Origin: a virus
IMG/VR virus record: IMGVR_UViG_3300022562_000872
Location: 1 to 46,924 of that record
DNA length: 46,924 bases
Direction: 5' to 3' (one strand)
Positions within the stretch are counted from its first letter, which is position 1. Every line of letters begins with the position of its first letter. Below are positions 10,701-16,532 of the stretch, in pieces. Made by a program: the position numbers and the translations under genes. The notes below the pieces were generated by a model. The model did not search any database. It had not been told where the DNA came from and saw nothing but the letters and a program-made list of their open reading frames with translations.

Positions 10701-11113
10701 CCCAGCTCGGGCATCCGGTAGGCCCCGCCCTTCCCGCCGGTGTAGACCGGCGGGGGCGCGGGCGCGGCGTTGGGATCGGCCGGGGGCCGCAGCTGCATGG
10801 AGGGGAGGTCGGACACGTCCCCCCACGCCGACCGGGCCAGCCGTCCCAGCGCACTGGGCAGCGGCAGGTCGCGCCAGCCCAGCTGCGGGCGGGGCGGCTC
10901 CGGGGGTGGGGCGGCCTCGATGGGGGGCAGGACCGGGAGGGTGTCCCGTGGCAAGCCACGCTCCGCGTCCCGGATGCCTTCCAGCCGGGCGCGAATCTCG
11001 TCGTCACTCCACGTCGAGGACTGGGGGTCCGCGAGCAGGGAGTCGAGGATTTCCTCCGTACGCCGACGCCGCTTTTGCGGCGGGCGGCCCGGATCGTCCT
11101 GCCAGCCGTCCAT
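1748..11113 (-). CDS. Giant 3121-residue polyvalent protein, probable ejected virion protein
   Basis: At about 340 kDa this gene fills a fifth of the genome. Glycine/alanine-rich hydrophobic stretches occur near residues 508-555, 1612-1635 and 2222-2245. Two paralogous modules follow one another. Each has a V-R-x-R-P-N-x-D-G-T-F element (about 610 and 1655), an acidic-helical adaptor (from about 655 and 1698), a V/Y-R-E-L-L element, an E-G-Q-S-D motif (about 1242 and 1914), then L-L-T-(D/E)-W-A-E and G-W sequences. The EGQSD setting resembles the EIQSD element of the giant polyvalent proteins of phages. Copy 1 carries roughly 370 extra residues before its EGQSD. The C-terminal 650 residues, with PVVRTAANI, resemble the LPD38-type end of such proteins. 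Position before the lysis genes and after two likely ejection proteins suggests it travels in the capsid and enters the host. I see no RNA polymerase motif. Confidence 0.75.
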   Translation of the reverse strand: MDGWQDDPGRPPQKRRRRTEEILDSLLADPQSSTWSDDEIRARLEGIRDAERGLPRDTLPVLPPIEAAPPPEPPRPQLGWRDLPLPSALGRLARSAWGDVSDLPSMQLRPPADPNAAPAPPPVYTGGKGGAYRMPELGVSAGSDRVTVGKPMNPIEENLRRQSLERSRPPNLSVNRPRVDAALAKLTERIADPSLTPEQRLPLVATKHNLEQQLELGRRAGLDVGQGEALEQYGKQAASAVTFGAVGGAYTREMDRRMKAGEWVTPEDVEALLGEPLGSATTPTVGKAGLAGQLTGGIAQFMAGEGLLRAGTSALAATRFAPLARPAEAYFKAAYTPVRPGTSALGYALRTGAQGALQGAPVGVAIDAGRALVEGRPVGESIAYGGLYGAGIGALMEVGLPLPGGAPWRFAGAAKLPFSRGFAATPRPIHDVYAPGRDPQYANRLQPEGYAPTRDPAHAGDNLQPETVAHLRPYPERVDATDRPVEQEMPGVVEPELAAAPGHTGPRIMAGMTAGGLLGATAGGLLADEDNRGAGLALGAALGLTLGAGFGAATARRMAFPRLPERPSFWRDESGVLGEQYQPGEVIAEQLSKEEMIEASRQLKEKGVRFRPRPNGDGTFALVARGEAQAQAAAAPKEFGEPIPYDPSAPPEANRPLLGSDRNPLPYDPTGRFVSRLGRAITAFADSDRMTPAEWAARLEKGGDWAKDEYDTVLAPILKALQEGDQVKAQTLFPQVFGRPAGYASQNANAGFGQDVVSPLLGSDPSRWATARLSKDDLLKLAYHHRITGNTLYNSADYRAKETPDDRRNRAMVSWRDDPRRFGSDRHEWENPFMSEAWRSAEADEDIANRMRVQPAHEAMRAGTRHYYYGLADEFAEAIRRVTEDGVTPDEAYADWRKVAEERVLADVDAYSVGALAAQRMGDDYVRIMQVARPDLDDVASVSIEELGGNPSIPPGSYSYRDDVQGQWVVRTPEGTTLGSGWTHYQAWRDAAGRVRYPENPRHAQEMELARQQAYEQAFGEGGQYVGARELMDKVLQLKAAEPPPIRTMEDIRLQGPDAARAWLLAHHSDWADRQPPTPEAYGLVADENGALRMGPENAQSGPGVYDRPEGHLVYDQYGHYVKKDEAAAMAREEASANRTPRPGEPERDTGPTSYLRHASHMTHPRTPGHNPMPGSVRELLVQTEPRGLNPYETAWSQQRGERDWNSQYGNFHYDPPLIVHDQFTGRWTHPVTGEAFFMGLEGQSDLFNYGHKSGSLRSDSEYQRGNPSETIAPWYGQRTRIYETRRFTSLTEAGEASRKAGDAVRTLHDRYKNTAGTMDQSFMDYRSQHEMKEHTETFNTPEEAEAFALEQHAAGNMPYVSGSTVTVYPGPDHVANLFRDWARTPDGAKIFAEVEAAFRDWQAALGDLRAADQAYYRMATDGEPGPVDVEVMGGMPTGLPDGFLRSQEGVVRVGVGRLLTDWAERGGDDHIGWMDGRTLELRWNPTYRRMYRLSYDELWPAEWRWMMQWLGRQTGDPETFAAMVPVHDGGEQLRYGRGGTMAGETQEFRRVGWREKPGAWLVRLSPEQRAKLRAAVLQHGLPFMSLAPLPVALAYSKANENADPDERAALSKLEQLAGLAFMLGAMRYGNKVIREGFASGREAAAFRATVEGEAHVRPNPDGTFDVVEGPRPAREDAAPAAPEVPYTKGAPAEYNRPERGSPGRELDVDPQGRTYDRLGATLAKLPEDKALTAKEWHGKLAKSRAYTARQFNAVLGKPLEHIIAGRADTFPWLPDVLGADPADWGDVRLTPSELLQIADRNGFKFETARLSHARPEPVDAAALAEAQLARQGANLYAPSEGPLTGPKYADHLIPGGESYRELLTVVRQGNPLADEYGRTHPSKTGHYPEIPGVHHLTRIADYIINGEYMTWLDEGQSDPANKAGETWQNDDPGRSNYTPDADKAGTPVRGWQERTYEREVVDAGTADVEHRQAHAEQTAAVADFQRKYDHAVQTATQLAARHGIASQEEAIRLLLTDPATRPIIMAAREAELAMYAAQEYVAYTRQAFDWYQQGNTEPFTRERMNNPRGVPPSFFVDNTVVAQFNILRLLTEWAENGRGPWLGWSNADQLASRWDQSWRPLYEHIYDKGHLAYWKAALKELGFTSSEIAQMMPSNGGTATKDVRAGWTVRIPDQFVDRLRQAVLGKGLKFLTLSPLGLVGLYAELSQQAGDNPEAAELQSHLKTIAKYAAGAAAGGVALYAAMKGVHALRRGAHGQLEGRTPKPTGELPRYDTHVKGRPGPGGTPPVAGRGPLPRLTENAVKRLDLPPELSGQVVQMIEYERGLTGDTPRVETWDELRAIAAERMGLGEDALMDVDPERADRHTLLAIASLAVQKKNTAELFWQRSMDPSLSVSEQRANLAHASKMDEDFLHLMSGAMRGGSEAGRNLNALKVLANLKDDPAYWWTRTMKLLDRPLTGEERSKIEGFLKDKDRAGLVQYLARLRKTSIPAQIVTLLNAGLFTRPAARGIDLLSSGGNLLLEHGVNAPMRVLLDRAVALATGTRTATMPDALQVEGIGRGAWHGLQQAARSMGFHAAMEAPAGQRWAAWREYIRNAEISPDMLARYDLPHLTNIDMFSLARDPETPVNVAMDLAQKLIYRSLGVTDRILVNAAYEGAIADLAMARALGEGAANPKQRAQELIAAPPDDMRFEANLMATRITFNNDEAAALMGKKLMRAPGDALRSIEGPTATAAAEVTDAAMRFQFPVVRTAANITARAMDYLPGVGTTRGLYNLWSAFRPELERSLRNRKQRVAVEVLSRNLTGTGMVALGAYLYEQGIMTGAASTEPGERAVEVAEGQSPNSMLIDGEWRPIGRLAPFGTSMAIGATMAQIAKHRSKEGGPLGFGVGAASALGRTILDQPFLTGSQSALDALQDPVRASERYLESQAGRIVPSIVNEVANASGFSRDVNGPLEAIQGRLPGLAEQLPIRHTGWGDPIRGRTGLMNRLFNPVAGSPDNRIDNPVVAQAGELGYAPSRIARDKATPTTPRETPEAYSERAAFIGALRKDVAGELFQTSPLFTDPAYLDRVAREWMMGNPDMAGKSLEEVKREVQRSALVDVVRGVSPHTPPDYIRRMRAQP

Positions 11114-11115
11114 GG

Positions 11116-12006
11116 CTAGTCCTCGTCGGGAGGCATGGTGTTCAGGATGCGGTTGCGCCGCCGGGCGTTCTGGCGTTCCTGCAGGGCGCGATCAGCCGCC
11201 CGCCGCGCCTCCTCGTCCGTCGGCGTCGGGGCGTACTTGCTGGCGGGCTTCAGGGCGTTGCGGTACATGGTCGCCCAGAACGCATCGTCCGCAGCGCGAA
11301 TCCGGTCCTCCTCCGTCCGGGCCGGACCGGCCGACGGCGGCCGACGCACCGGCTCCCCGTCGTTGGCCCACCGGGCCGGGACGAACTCGCCCGTCTCCGC
11401 GTCCGGCCACGCATACCCCCGCTCGGTGGCCACCGGCGCGTAGGTCCGACCGTCACGGCTGGACCGCCCCTCGTTCGGCATGCGCCCGCCCAGCAGGTAC
11501 TGCTGCTTGGCCAGTGCGCTCATGTGGTAGGCAAACGGGTTCTCGCCGCTGGCAGCGGGCTGGCCGTTCACGTCCACCCCGAAGCCGATAGGGGCGGTGG
11601 TGCCCTGCGCCCGGTTCACCGCCCCCTCGACCAGCGGGATGTTCCGGGCCCGGCCCTCGATCCCGGCCGTGGTGACGATGTTCTCCATGTCGGCCTGCTC
11701 ACGGGCGAAGCGCGGCATGTCCCGGCGGTAGGGCGTGTCCCCGGCGAACACCGTGCCGTCCATGCCGGTGGCGTCCCCCACGCCGCTGGCGTCGGGGTAG
11801 TAGCCGCTGTTCTGCAGCCGGATGGCCTCGGCCGCGATCCGCGCCTTTTCCCGCTGATCCAGCTCGCGCTCGGCCAGCCGGTTCCGCTGCCACGCAATCG
11901 CGTCCCCCGGCGACTGCGCCAGCGACCGCCCCAGCTCCTGATTGAACCCGGTCCAGAACGGTGTCGGCTCCGGCATGGGCCGGACCGTCGGTGAGTAGCG
12001 TCCCAT
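11116..12006 (-). CDS. Probable internal virion protein
   Basis: 296 residues, highly charged and mostly helical, with an A/R/E-rich stretch at about residues 38-70 and a strongly basic, glutamine-rich C terminus (ALQERQNARRRNRI). No membrane segment or known motif. It lies immediately upstream of the giant protein (2 bases apart) and downstream of a glycine-rich protein, the place where podoviruses keep ejected internal proteins. The family is not recognised. Confidence 0.6.
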   Translation of the reverse strand: MGRYSPTVRPMPEPTPFWTGFNQELGRSLAQSPGDAIAWQRNRLAERELDQREKARIAAEAIRLQNSGYYPDASGVGDATGMDGTVFAGDTPYRRDMPRFAREQADMENIVTTAGIEGRARNIPLVEGAVNRAQGTTAPIGFGVDVNGQPAASGENPFAYHMSALAKQQYLLGGRMPNEGRSSRDGRTYAPVATERGYAWPDAETGEFVPARWANDGEPVRRPPSAGPARTEEDRIRAADDAFWATMYRNALKPASKYAPTPTDEEARRAADRALQERQNARRRNRILNTMPPDED

Positions 12007-12015
12007 CGGTGCCCC

Positions 12016-12651
12016 CTACTTGAAGATGCTGCCCGCGAGCTTCGCACCGAACGCGGAGCCCACCGGACCGGCGACACTGCCGACCACCCCTCCCACGATC
12101 TTGCCCAGCCCGCCGAGGAACCCGCCCTTCTTGGCATCCTTGGCGGCCTTCTCAGCGGTCGCTCGGTCGTACCCGCCGTGCAGCAGGTCGAGGTAGCGGT
12201 TCCGCGCCTCGGCCCCGTAGTTGAGCAGGCCAAAGTTGTTCTGCTGCTGCATCCCGGCGGTCTGCAGGGCGGCGGCGCTGGCGGTCCGGCCGTAGTCGTC
12301 CCAGACGTTCCGCACCACGTCGCCCTGATCCATGTCATAGAAGCCGGTGTCGAGGCGGCCCGCGCCCACCGCCTGCCCGGCCAGCTGCTTCAGCTGCTGG
12401 CCCAGCGTGTCGGCGGCCTTCGACCGCGCCCCCTCCATGTACGTCCCGTAGGCGGCCGACGGGTCGAAGCTCTTGGCTCGCTCGTACGCGCCGCGCTCGG
12501 CGTCGAAGCTATACTGATCCTCCAGCGTCGTGGCGTCGTGAATCTTGCGACCCCAGTAGGCCGGGCTGGAGGGGTTGCCCCGCTTCCGCGCCAGTGCCTG
12601 CGCGAAGAAGCGGCCAAGGTTGGAGCCGCCGAGAGGGATGGGCATGGACAT
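12016..12651 (-). CDS. Probable ejection protein with glycine-rich hydrophobic tail
   Basis: 211 residues. The body is polar and helical with many alanines and glutamines (QQLKQLAGQAVG, AGMQQQNNFG). The last 35 residues form a lysine-rich then glycine/valine-rich amphipathic stretch (KKGGFLGGLGKIVGGVVG), suited to insertion into membranes. Such tails are common in podovirus internal and ejection proteins. It forms a block with the next two genes. Confidence 0.6.
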   Translation of the reverse strand: MSMPIPLGGSNLGRFFAQALARKRGNPSSPAYWGRKIHDATTLEDQYSFDAERGAYERAKSFDPSAAYGTYMEGARSKAADTLGQQLKQLAGQAVGAGRLDTGFYDMDQGDVVRNVWDDYGRTASAAALQTAGMQQQNNFGLLNYGAEARNRYLDLLHGGYDRATAEKAAKDAKKGGFLGGLGKIVGGVVGSVAGPVGSAFGAKLAGSIFK

Positions 12652-12654
12652 GTC

Positions 12655-12840
12655 CTACTCCGTGTAGAGGATCAGGGCGCTGTATTCCTTCGTGGCCAGA
12701 TCGGAGCTGTGATGCACCGCGTACCGGATGTCGAGGAACGTCTGCTCCGACCGGGCGGCCAGCCAAGTGTTCACGTTCGTCTCCAGCGTGGCCGCCACGG
12801 CGTTCGTCTCGATGTGGACCTTCACTTGAGTCAGCTTCAT
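12655..12840 (-). CDS. Small Cse60-like protein
   Basis: 61 residues. Start chosen at MKLTQVK (12840), which overlaps the preceding stop as ATGA. The layout K-V-H-I then N-x-W-L and F-L-D-I-R-Y-A-V ending Y-S-A-L-I-L-Y resembles the small Cse60-like proteins found in sporulating bacteria and in many phages. Function is unknown; placement among virion genes is the only clue. Confidence 0.55.
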   Translation of the reverse strand: MKLTQVKVHIETNAVAATLETNVNTWLAARSEQTFLDIRYAVHHSSDLATKEYSALILYTE

Positions 12841-13340
12841 GGCAGGGCTGCGGGCTCCCGGCTGCTGGTGACTTCCTGATATTCGACCCACACCCCGTCG
12901 AGAATGAGGTCGCCGGAGCCCAGACTCCCCGTCGTCTCGATCCGCAGGGCCAGTCGCGCCCCGCGCATGGCGAGCCGCCCAATCTCCGTCACCCCGTCCA
13001 CGCTGTCGAGCAGCGGGCGGGTGAGCGGAATCTCAAACGTGTCCGTCTGGCGGTTCGTGCTCGACCCCAGCGCGAACGTCAACCGCTCGTCCGTTGTCCC
13101 GCCCGTGCCGTCGTACACCACGCCGTCGAGGATCGGCGTGACCCGGATGCTGGTGGCCGTCGTCCACGTCAGCGTCAGGTAGCACACCGGGAAGATGGCT
13201 TCCCCCTGCGCCCCGGCGGGCCAGAACGACGCGCTCTCCATGTACGGCGTGTACGCGGTCGCGTCGTCCAGCATGCTCTCCAGAAACCCGTAGAGCTTGG
13301 GGCCGTTGCCCTGCCCGGCGTAGAGACTGATCGTGCTCAC
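12837..13340 (-). CDS. Beta-rich virion protein, unknown function
   Basis: 167 residues from a GTG at 13340 that overlaps the upstream stop as GTGA; an upstream ATG at 13349 is possible but lies inside the previous gene. The sequence alternates short hydrophobic strands with turns (FPVCYLTLTWTT, RLALRIETTG, LILDGVWVEY), typical of a jelly-roll or beta-sandwich. It follows the split neck protein, so it is probably a tail, neck or spike component. Confidence 0.6.
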   Translation of the reverse strand: MSTISLYAGQGNGPKLYGFLESMLDDATAYTPYMESASFWPAGAQGEAIFPVCYLTLTWTTATSIRVTPILDGVVYDGTGGTTDERLTFALGSSTNRQTDTFEIPLTRPLLDSVDGVTEIGRLAMRGARLALRIETTGSLGSGDLILDGVWVEYQEVTSSREPAALP

Positions 13341-13747
13341 AGGGCGCACCCGTCCGTCGGGGTATACGGCGACCCGCTAATGGCGGTCGCATCCGACACT
13401 TCCCCGGTCGAGAGCCGGTGCCGGACCCAGAGGTACACCGGCGTCGAGCTGCCGCCCGGCGACTTCAGCACCGTCCAGTCCATCTGATCCGTGCTGCCCA
13501 CCACCGGCTCCGTGTTGACGACGCTGGCGGTCGCCGGGTCGTTCGTCGTGGAGCTGAGGAGGTCGGTGTAGTGCCCGCTCCCCACGGTGTTCGTCCACTG
13601 GAACGTGTGCGTGGCGTAGGTCTTGCCCGCCACCACGTCCTCGGTGCAGTTAATCTCGGTCGGGCTCGTCGGGGCCGACGGCGTGTTCGGCACCACGATG
13701 CTGTCCACGCTCTGGCTGATTTCCGTCGCGCCCCAGCCGCCCGTCAC
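13337..13747 (-). CDS. C-terminal part of the split neck protein (fibronectin-like)
   Basis: 136 residues if started at the GTG at 13747, but no ribosome-binding site precedes that codon. The frame is the same as that of the gene at 13787-15154, from which it is separated by a TAA and 13 sense codons. Those codons (R-R-G-T-E-Y-T-A-N-Y-D-D-P) read as the last strand of a fibronectin type III-like domain that starts before the TAA. The rest looks like a further beta-sandwich (T-H-T-F-Q-W-T-N, then V-Y-L-W-V-R-H-R). It is probably the second half of a 605-residue protein rather than an independent gene. Confidence 0.55.
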   Translation of the reverse strand: MTGGWGATEISQSVDSIVVPNTPSAPTSPTEINCTEDVVAGKTYATHTFQWTNTVGSGHYTDLLSSTTNDPATASVVNTEPVVGSTDQMDWTVLKSPGGSSTPVYLWVRHRLSTGEVSDATAISGSPYTPTDGCAL

Positions 13748-13786
13748 CGGGTCGTCATAGTTGGCGGTGTATTCGGTGCCCCGCCG

Positions 13787-13789
13787 TTA
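13787..13789 (-). other. In-frame TAA inside a fibronectin-like domain
   Basis: The TAA interrupts V-A-L-R / R-R-G-T-E-Y-T at a place where related domains usually carry a hydrophobic or aromatic residue, such as Tyr (TAC or TAT, one base away). TAA is the normal stop for other genes here, for example 41855-42895, so the code is not changed genome-wide. Nonsense variant, sequencing error and readthrough are all open. Confidence 0.6.
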
Positions 13790-15154
13790 CCGCAACGCCA
13801 CGGTGTGCGTCGCCCCCGGCGAGAGGCCGTCCGACGAGACGAGCACCACCGAGGTCAGCGACACCGACAGCTGCCGCACCCGGACGTAGGCCGCCGCGCC
13901 CACCTTGAGCCACACCTCCACCGTCTCGTCGCCCACCGCGCTGATGTTCGTCCACGGCACCGTGATCGAGTCGGCCGTGGCGCTGAGGGTGCCGATGTCC
14001 GGGTAGCCGGTCGGGGCCCCGCCCACCGCCGCGTAGAACCGGCCCACGGTCATGACCGCTTTCTGGAACTCCAGATAGCTCCAGCGCGGGTTCTGCGGGT
14101 CACGAATGGACAGGCAGTACGCCCGCGTCTTGCCGCCCCCACGGTCCGGGAACCCGAACACGACCAGCTTCTCGTCCGGCGCATGCACCGCCCAGCCGTA
14201 GGCCGCGTCCCCGCTGGCCACCAGCCCGGCCGGGTCCGGCCCGGTCAGGTCGAGCGGCAGGCCGAGGTCGGCCGAGGGGCCGCCGCTGGAGACGCGGGGG
14301 CCGGACTTGCTCCAGAAATAGCACTCGCCTGCCACCACCACGGCAAGGTGCGAGCCCGCCAGTCCGTACTGGCTGTCCACCAGCTGGAGGCCGAAGGTCG
14401 CCCGGTCGTACCCCGTGATGGCGTACAGCTCGTCCTCCTTCAGCACCAGCATCTGCGTCGGCATGGCCACCACGTTCAGCACCGGCTCGGTGCGGGGGCC
14501 GCAGACGAAGTAGTGGTTCTTGTCCCAGCTCGTCGGGTCGCCGGGCAGGGACATGCGGACAATCTCCGGCCGGTCCTGATCGCTCGCCGTGCCGAACCCC
14601 CAGCCCACCAAGTAGTTGAGGTACCGCATCACGCCCCGGAACTTCACGTCCGCAGCGCCGCCCCCGTCGAGGTTGGCCTGCAGCGCCGTGCCCGTGAACG
14701 TGGTGCTGAGGTACACCGTCTTGGCCCGGCGGCTGATCAGCGCCTCGTCGTTGGCGAGGAAATACTTGGCGTAGCTCTCCGCGCCGAACACTTGGAACGG
14801 GGCCACCGGCGCGAGCGGCGGTACCCATGCGTACCCGAACACCGGGTTGAGGCCGGTGGTCGCGGTGCGCCACACCTCCACCGCCTGCGCTGCGGTGGCC
14901 CCCACCTCCACCGCCACCACCAGCCCCCGGTTCGCGGCCCGGAACGGGCCGATGTGCATGAGGTCGGTGGCCGCGTTGGTCGAGCCGTTCATCGTGAAGC
15001 TGACCTTGCTGGACAGGCCCTTGCGGGCCTGCACCTTGCCCTCCTTCACGATCAGGTTCCGGATGTCCCGGAACTGGCCGGGGGCGGTCGCGCCCTCGCC
15101 CGTCGCCCGGTCAATCCCGGCTCCGAAGGGGAACGGGGCCTGCGGGCGGCTCAC
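13787..15154 (-). CDS. P22 gp10-like neck/tail hub protein (DNA stabilisation), ends at internal TAA
   Basis: 455 residues from a GTG at 15154 overlapping the upstream stop. The N terminus R-D-I-R-N-L-I-V-K-E-G-K-V-Q-A-R-K-G and the series of strand-rich units (YLSTTFTG, YLNYLVGWGFG, EIVRMSLPGDPTSW, MLVLKEDELYAITG, GECYFWSKSGPR) match the beta-propeller character of podovirus head-closure proteins such as P22 gp10, about 470 residues. After the propeller, about residues 395-455 begin a fibronectin-like domain cut by TAA. It follows two adaptor-like genes, as in P22-type neck clusters. The exact family is inferred from pattern and order. Confidence 0.65.
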   Translation of the reverse strand: MSRPQAPFPFGAGIDRATGEGATAPGQFRDIRNLIVKEGKVQARKGLSSKVSFTMNGSTNAATDLMHIGPFRAANRGLVVAVEVGATAAQAVEVWRTATTGLNPVFGYAWVPPLAPVAPFQVFGAESYAKYFLANDEALISRRAKTVYLSTTFTGTALQANLDGGGAADVKFRGVMRYLNYLVGWGFGTASDQDRPEIVRMSLPGDPTSWDKNHYFVCGPRTEPVLNVVAMPTQMLVLKEDELYAITGYDRATFGLQLVDSQYGLAGSHLAVVVAGECYFWSKSGPRVSSGGPSADLGLPLDLTGPDPAGLVASGDAAYGWAVHAPDEKLVVFGFPDRGGGKTRAYCLSIRDPQNPRWSYLEFQKAVMTVGRFYAAVGGAPTGYPDIGTLSATADSITVPWTNISAVGDETVEVWLKVGAAAYVRVRQLSVSLTSVVLVSSDGLSPGATHTVALR

Positions 15155-15837
15155 TGCGCCGACGCCCCGCCGCCGAGGAAGGCGGCTGTCAGGTTCGCCA
15201 GCTCCGTCGTGACGTACATGTCCGGCGTGAACCGGCCCGTCATGGCGAGGTTCGCGCTCCGCAGGAAGGCGACGTACGACTGGACCCACTGGTCCCGCGT
15301 CACCCGCAGCCGCTCCAGCTCGCTGTCCCGCCCGTCCTTCAGGGCGAGGTACATGGCCATCTCCTCCACCAGCAGGCCCGCGTACTGATCCGGCCACCAG
15401 CTGTCCAGCGTGTTGCCGGTGGCGGTCAGGGTGGTGGGCCACGTCAGTCGGTAGAAGGTCAGGGTGTCGGTGGCCGCCGGGTCGCCCGCCGCGCCCACGC
15501 TCTTGTACGTCAGGGCGCTCGTCTGATAGACCCGTGGCGTCCCCACGTCCGTGCTGCGGTCCGCGAGCGGCACGACCGACACCTTGGCCCCGCCCGCCGT
15601 CTCGATGCGGTAGAGGGGCAGGTTGTTGGTCAGGGTCCAGACGCTGGCCACCCCGACAAGCGGGGTGCTGGTGAGGTGCCGCTCCGGGGCCAAGAGATGG
15701 CCGATCTGCGTGGTGATCGCCAGCGTCCGGTTGAGCTGCTGCACCAGCTCGCTGGCGTAGGTCGCGGCCCACTCCGGCCGGTTCTGCTGGCTGCGGAGGA
15801 TCGCCGCGTCAATGATGGACTGGACCGAGGTGCTCAT
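15151..15837 (-). CDS. Probable head-tail adaptor
   Basis: 228 residues. A helical N terminus (IIDAAILRSQQNRPEWA, then ELVQQLNRTLAITTQIGHLL), a beta-rich centre, and a helical C-terminal half (LLVEEMAMYLALKDGRDSELERL) fit a podovirus adaptor that binds the portal, comparable to the role of P22 gp4. Overlaps both neighbours by 4 bases and is immediately followed by the gp10-like gene. Family assignment is by layout and order only. Confidence 0.55.
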   Translation of the reverse strand: MSTSVQSIIDAAILRSQQNRPEWAATYASELVQQLNRTLAITTQIGHLLAPERHLTSTPLVGVASVWTLTNNLPLYRIETAGGAKVSVVPLADRSTDVGTPRVYQTSALTYKSVGAAGDPAATDTLTFYRLTWPTTLTATGNTLDSWWPDQYAGLLVEEMAMYLALKDGRDSELERLRVTRDQWVQSYVAFLRSANLAMTGRFTPDMYVTTELANLTAAFLGGGASAQ

Positions 15838-16532
15838 GGCATCACGTCCCGGACCAGCACCTTACGCGGGCGGCCCGTCCGAAGGGTGTGCGCGAGGAAG
15901 GCCGACTTCGCCTGCTCGGCGACCGTGGCGAAGCTGGCGAGGTCGGGCTTGTGCCCCAGTCCCGCCGCCCGCAGGGCCATGGCCAGCGCCAGCTGCTCGA
16001 TGAGCGCGTTGTCCATGGTGCTGGGCTGGACGAGGTTGGTGGGGATCGTGGCGGGCTTCCCCAGCGCCATCGTGTAGTAGATGGCGTTCACGTCCGTCCA
16101 GTCGTCCGACGTGCCGAGCGGGTACAGGATGAAGTCCCGGATCGTCACCGGGTAGTCGCCCCACGGGTGCAGGCGCGAGCCCCACGGCACCACCGTGATG
16201 TCCACCCGGTAGTCCGGGTCGTCCACCGGGCTGGCCGCGTGGGTCAGGTTCCCCTGCATCCCCGTCGTCACGATGTATTCCGCGTCCTGCCCACTGGTGA
16301 GGGCGATGCCCGCCGTGAACATCGTGGCGTGACCGCTCTCCAGCGACCCGCTGCCGCCGTCGAGCTGGGCCGCCGTCGTCATGAACATCGGGTCGTGGAG
16401 CCGGACTTCCGAGGTCAGCTGGTAGGCCAGATCGTGCAGGCGGCGCTGGGCCATCCCCGCGTCCATGACGGCTTCATTGAACAGCGGGGACCGATCCCGC
16501 GCCGACTGGATCACCGAGGCATACGAGGTCAT
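15834..16532 (-). CDS. Probable head-completion or neck protein
   Basis: 232 residues. Helical start (SYASVIQSARDRSPLFN), then strands around D-Y-R-V-D-I-T-V-V-P-W-G, and a helical end with ALIEQLALAMALRAAGLG and a basic tail. It lies between the repeat protein and the adaptor-like protein in an overlapping series, so it is likely part of the connector. Family not recognised. Confidence 0.5.
   Translation of the reverse strand: MTSYASVIQSARDRSPLFNEAVMDAGMAQRRLHDLAYQLTSEVRLHDPMFMTTAAQLDGGSGSLESGHATMFTAGIALTSGQDAEYIVTTGMQGNLTHAASPVDDPDYRVDITVVPWGSRLHPWGDYPVTIRDFILYPLGTSDDWTDVNAIYYTMALGKPATIPTNLVQPSTMDNALIEQLALAMALRAAGLGHKPDLASFATVAEQAKSAFLAHTLRTGRPRKVLVRDVMP

Noticed and set aside
1748-11113. 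N4-like virion RNA polymerase
   Set aside because: The size is right, but no T7-like polymerase motifs are visible, while polyvalent-protein features are.
6992-11119. Second long plus-strand open frame opposite the giant protein
   Set aside because: Same composition bias and no recognisable features; a shadow of the minus-strand gene.
13377-13598. Alternative minus-strand frame within the split neck protein
   Set aside because: Low-complexity Gly/Arg/Gln/His product in another frame; the fibronectin-like frame is better supported.
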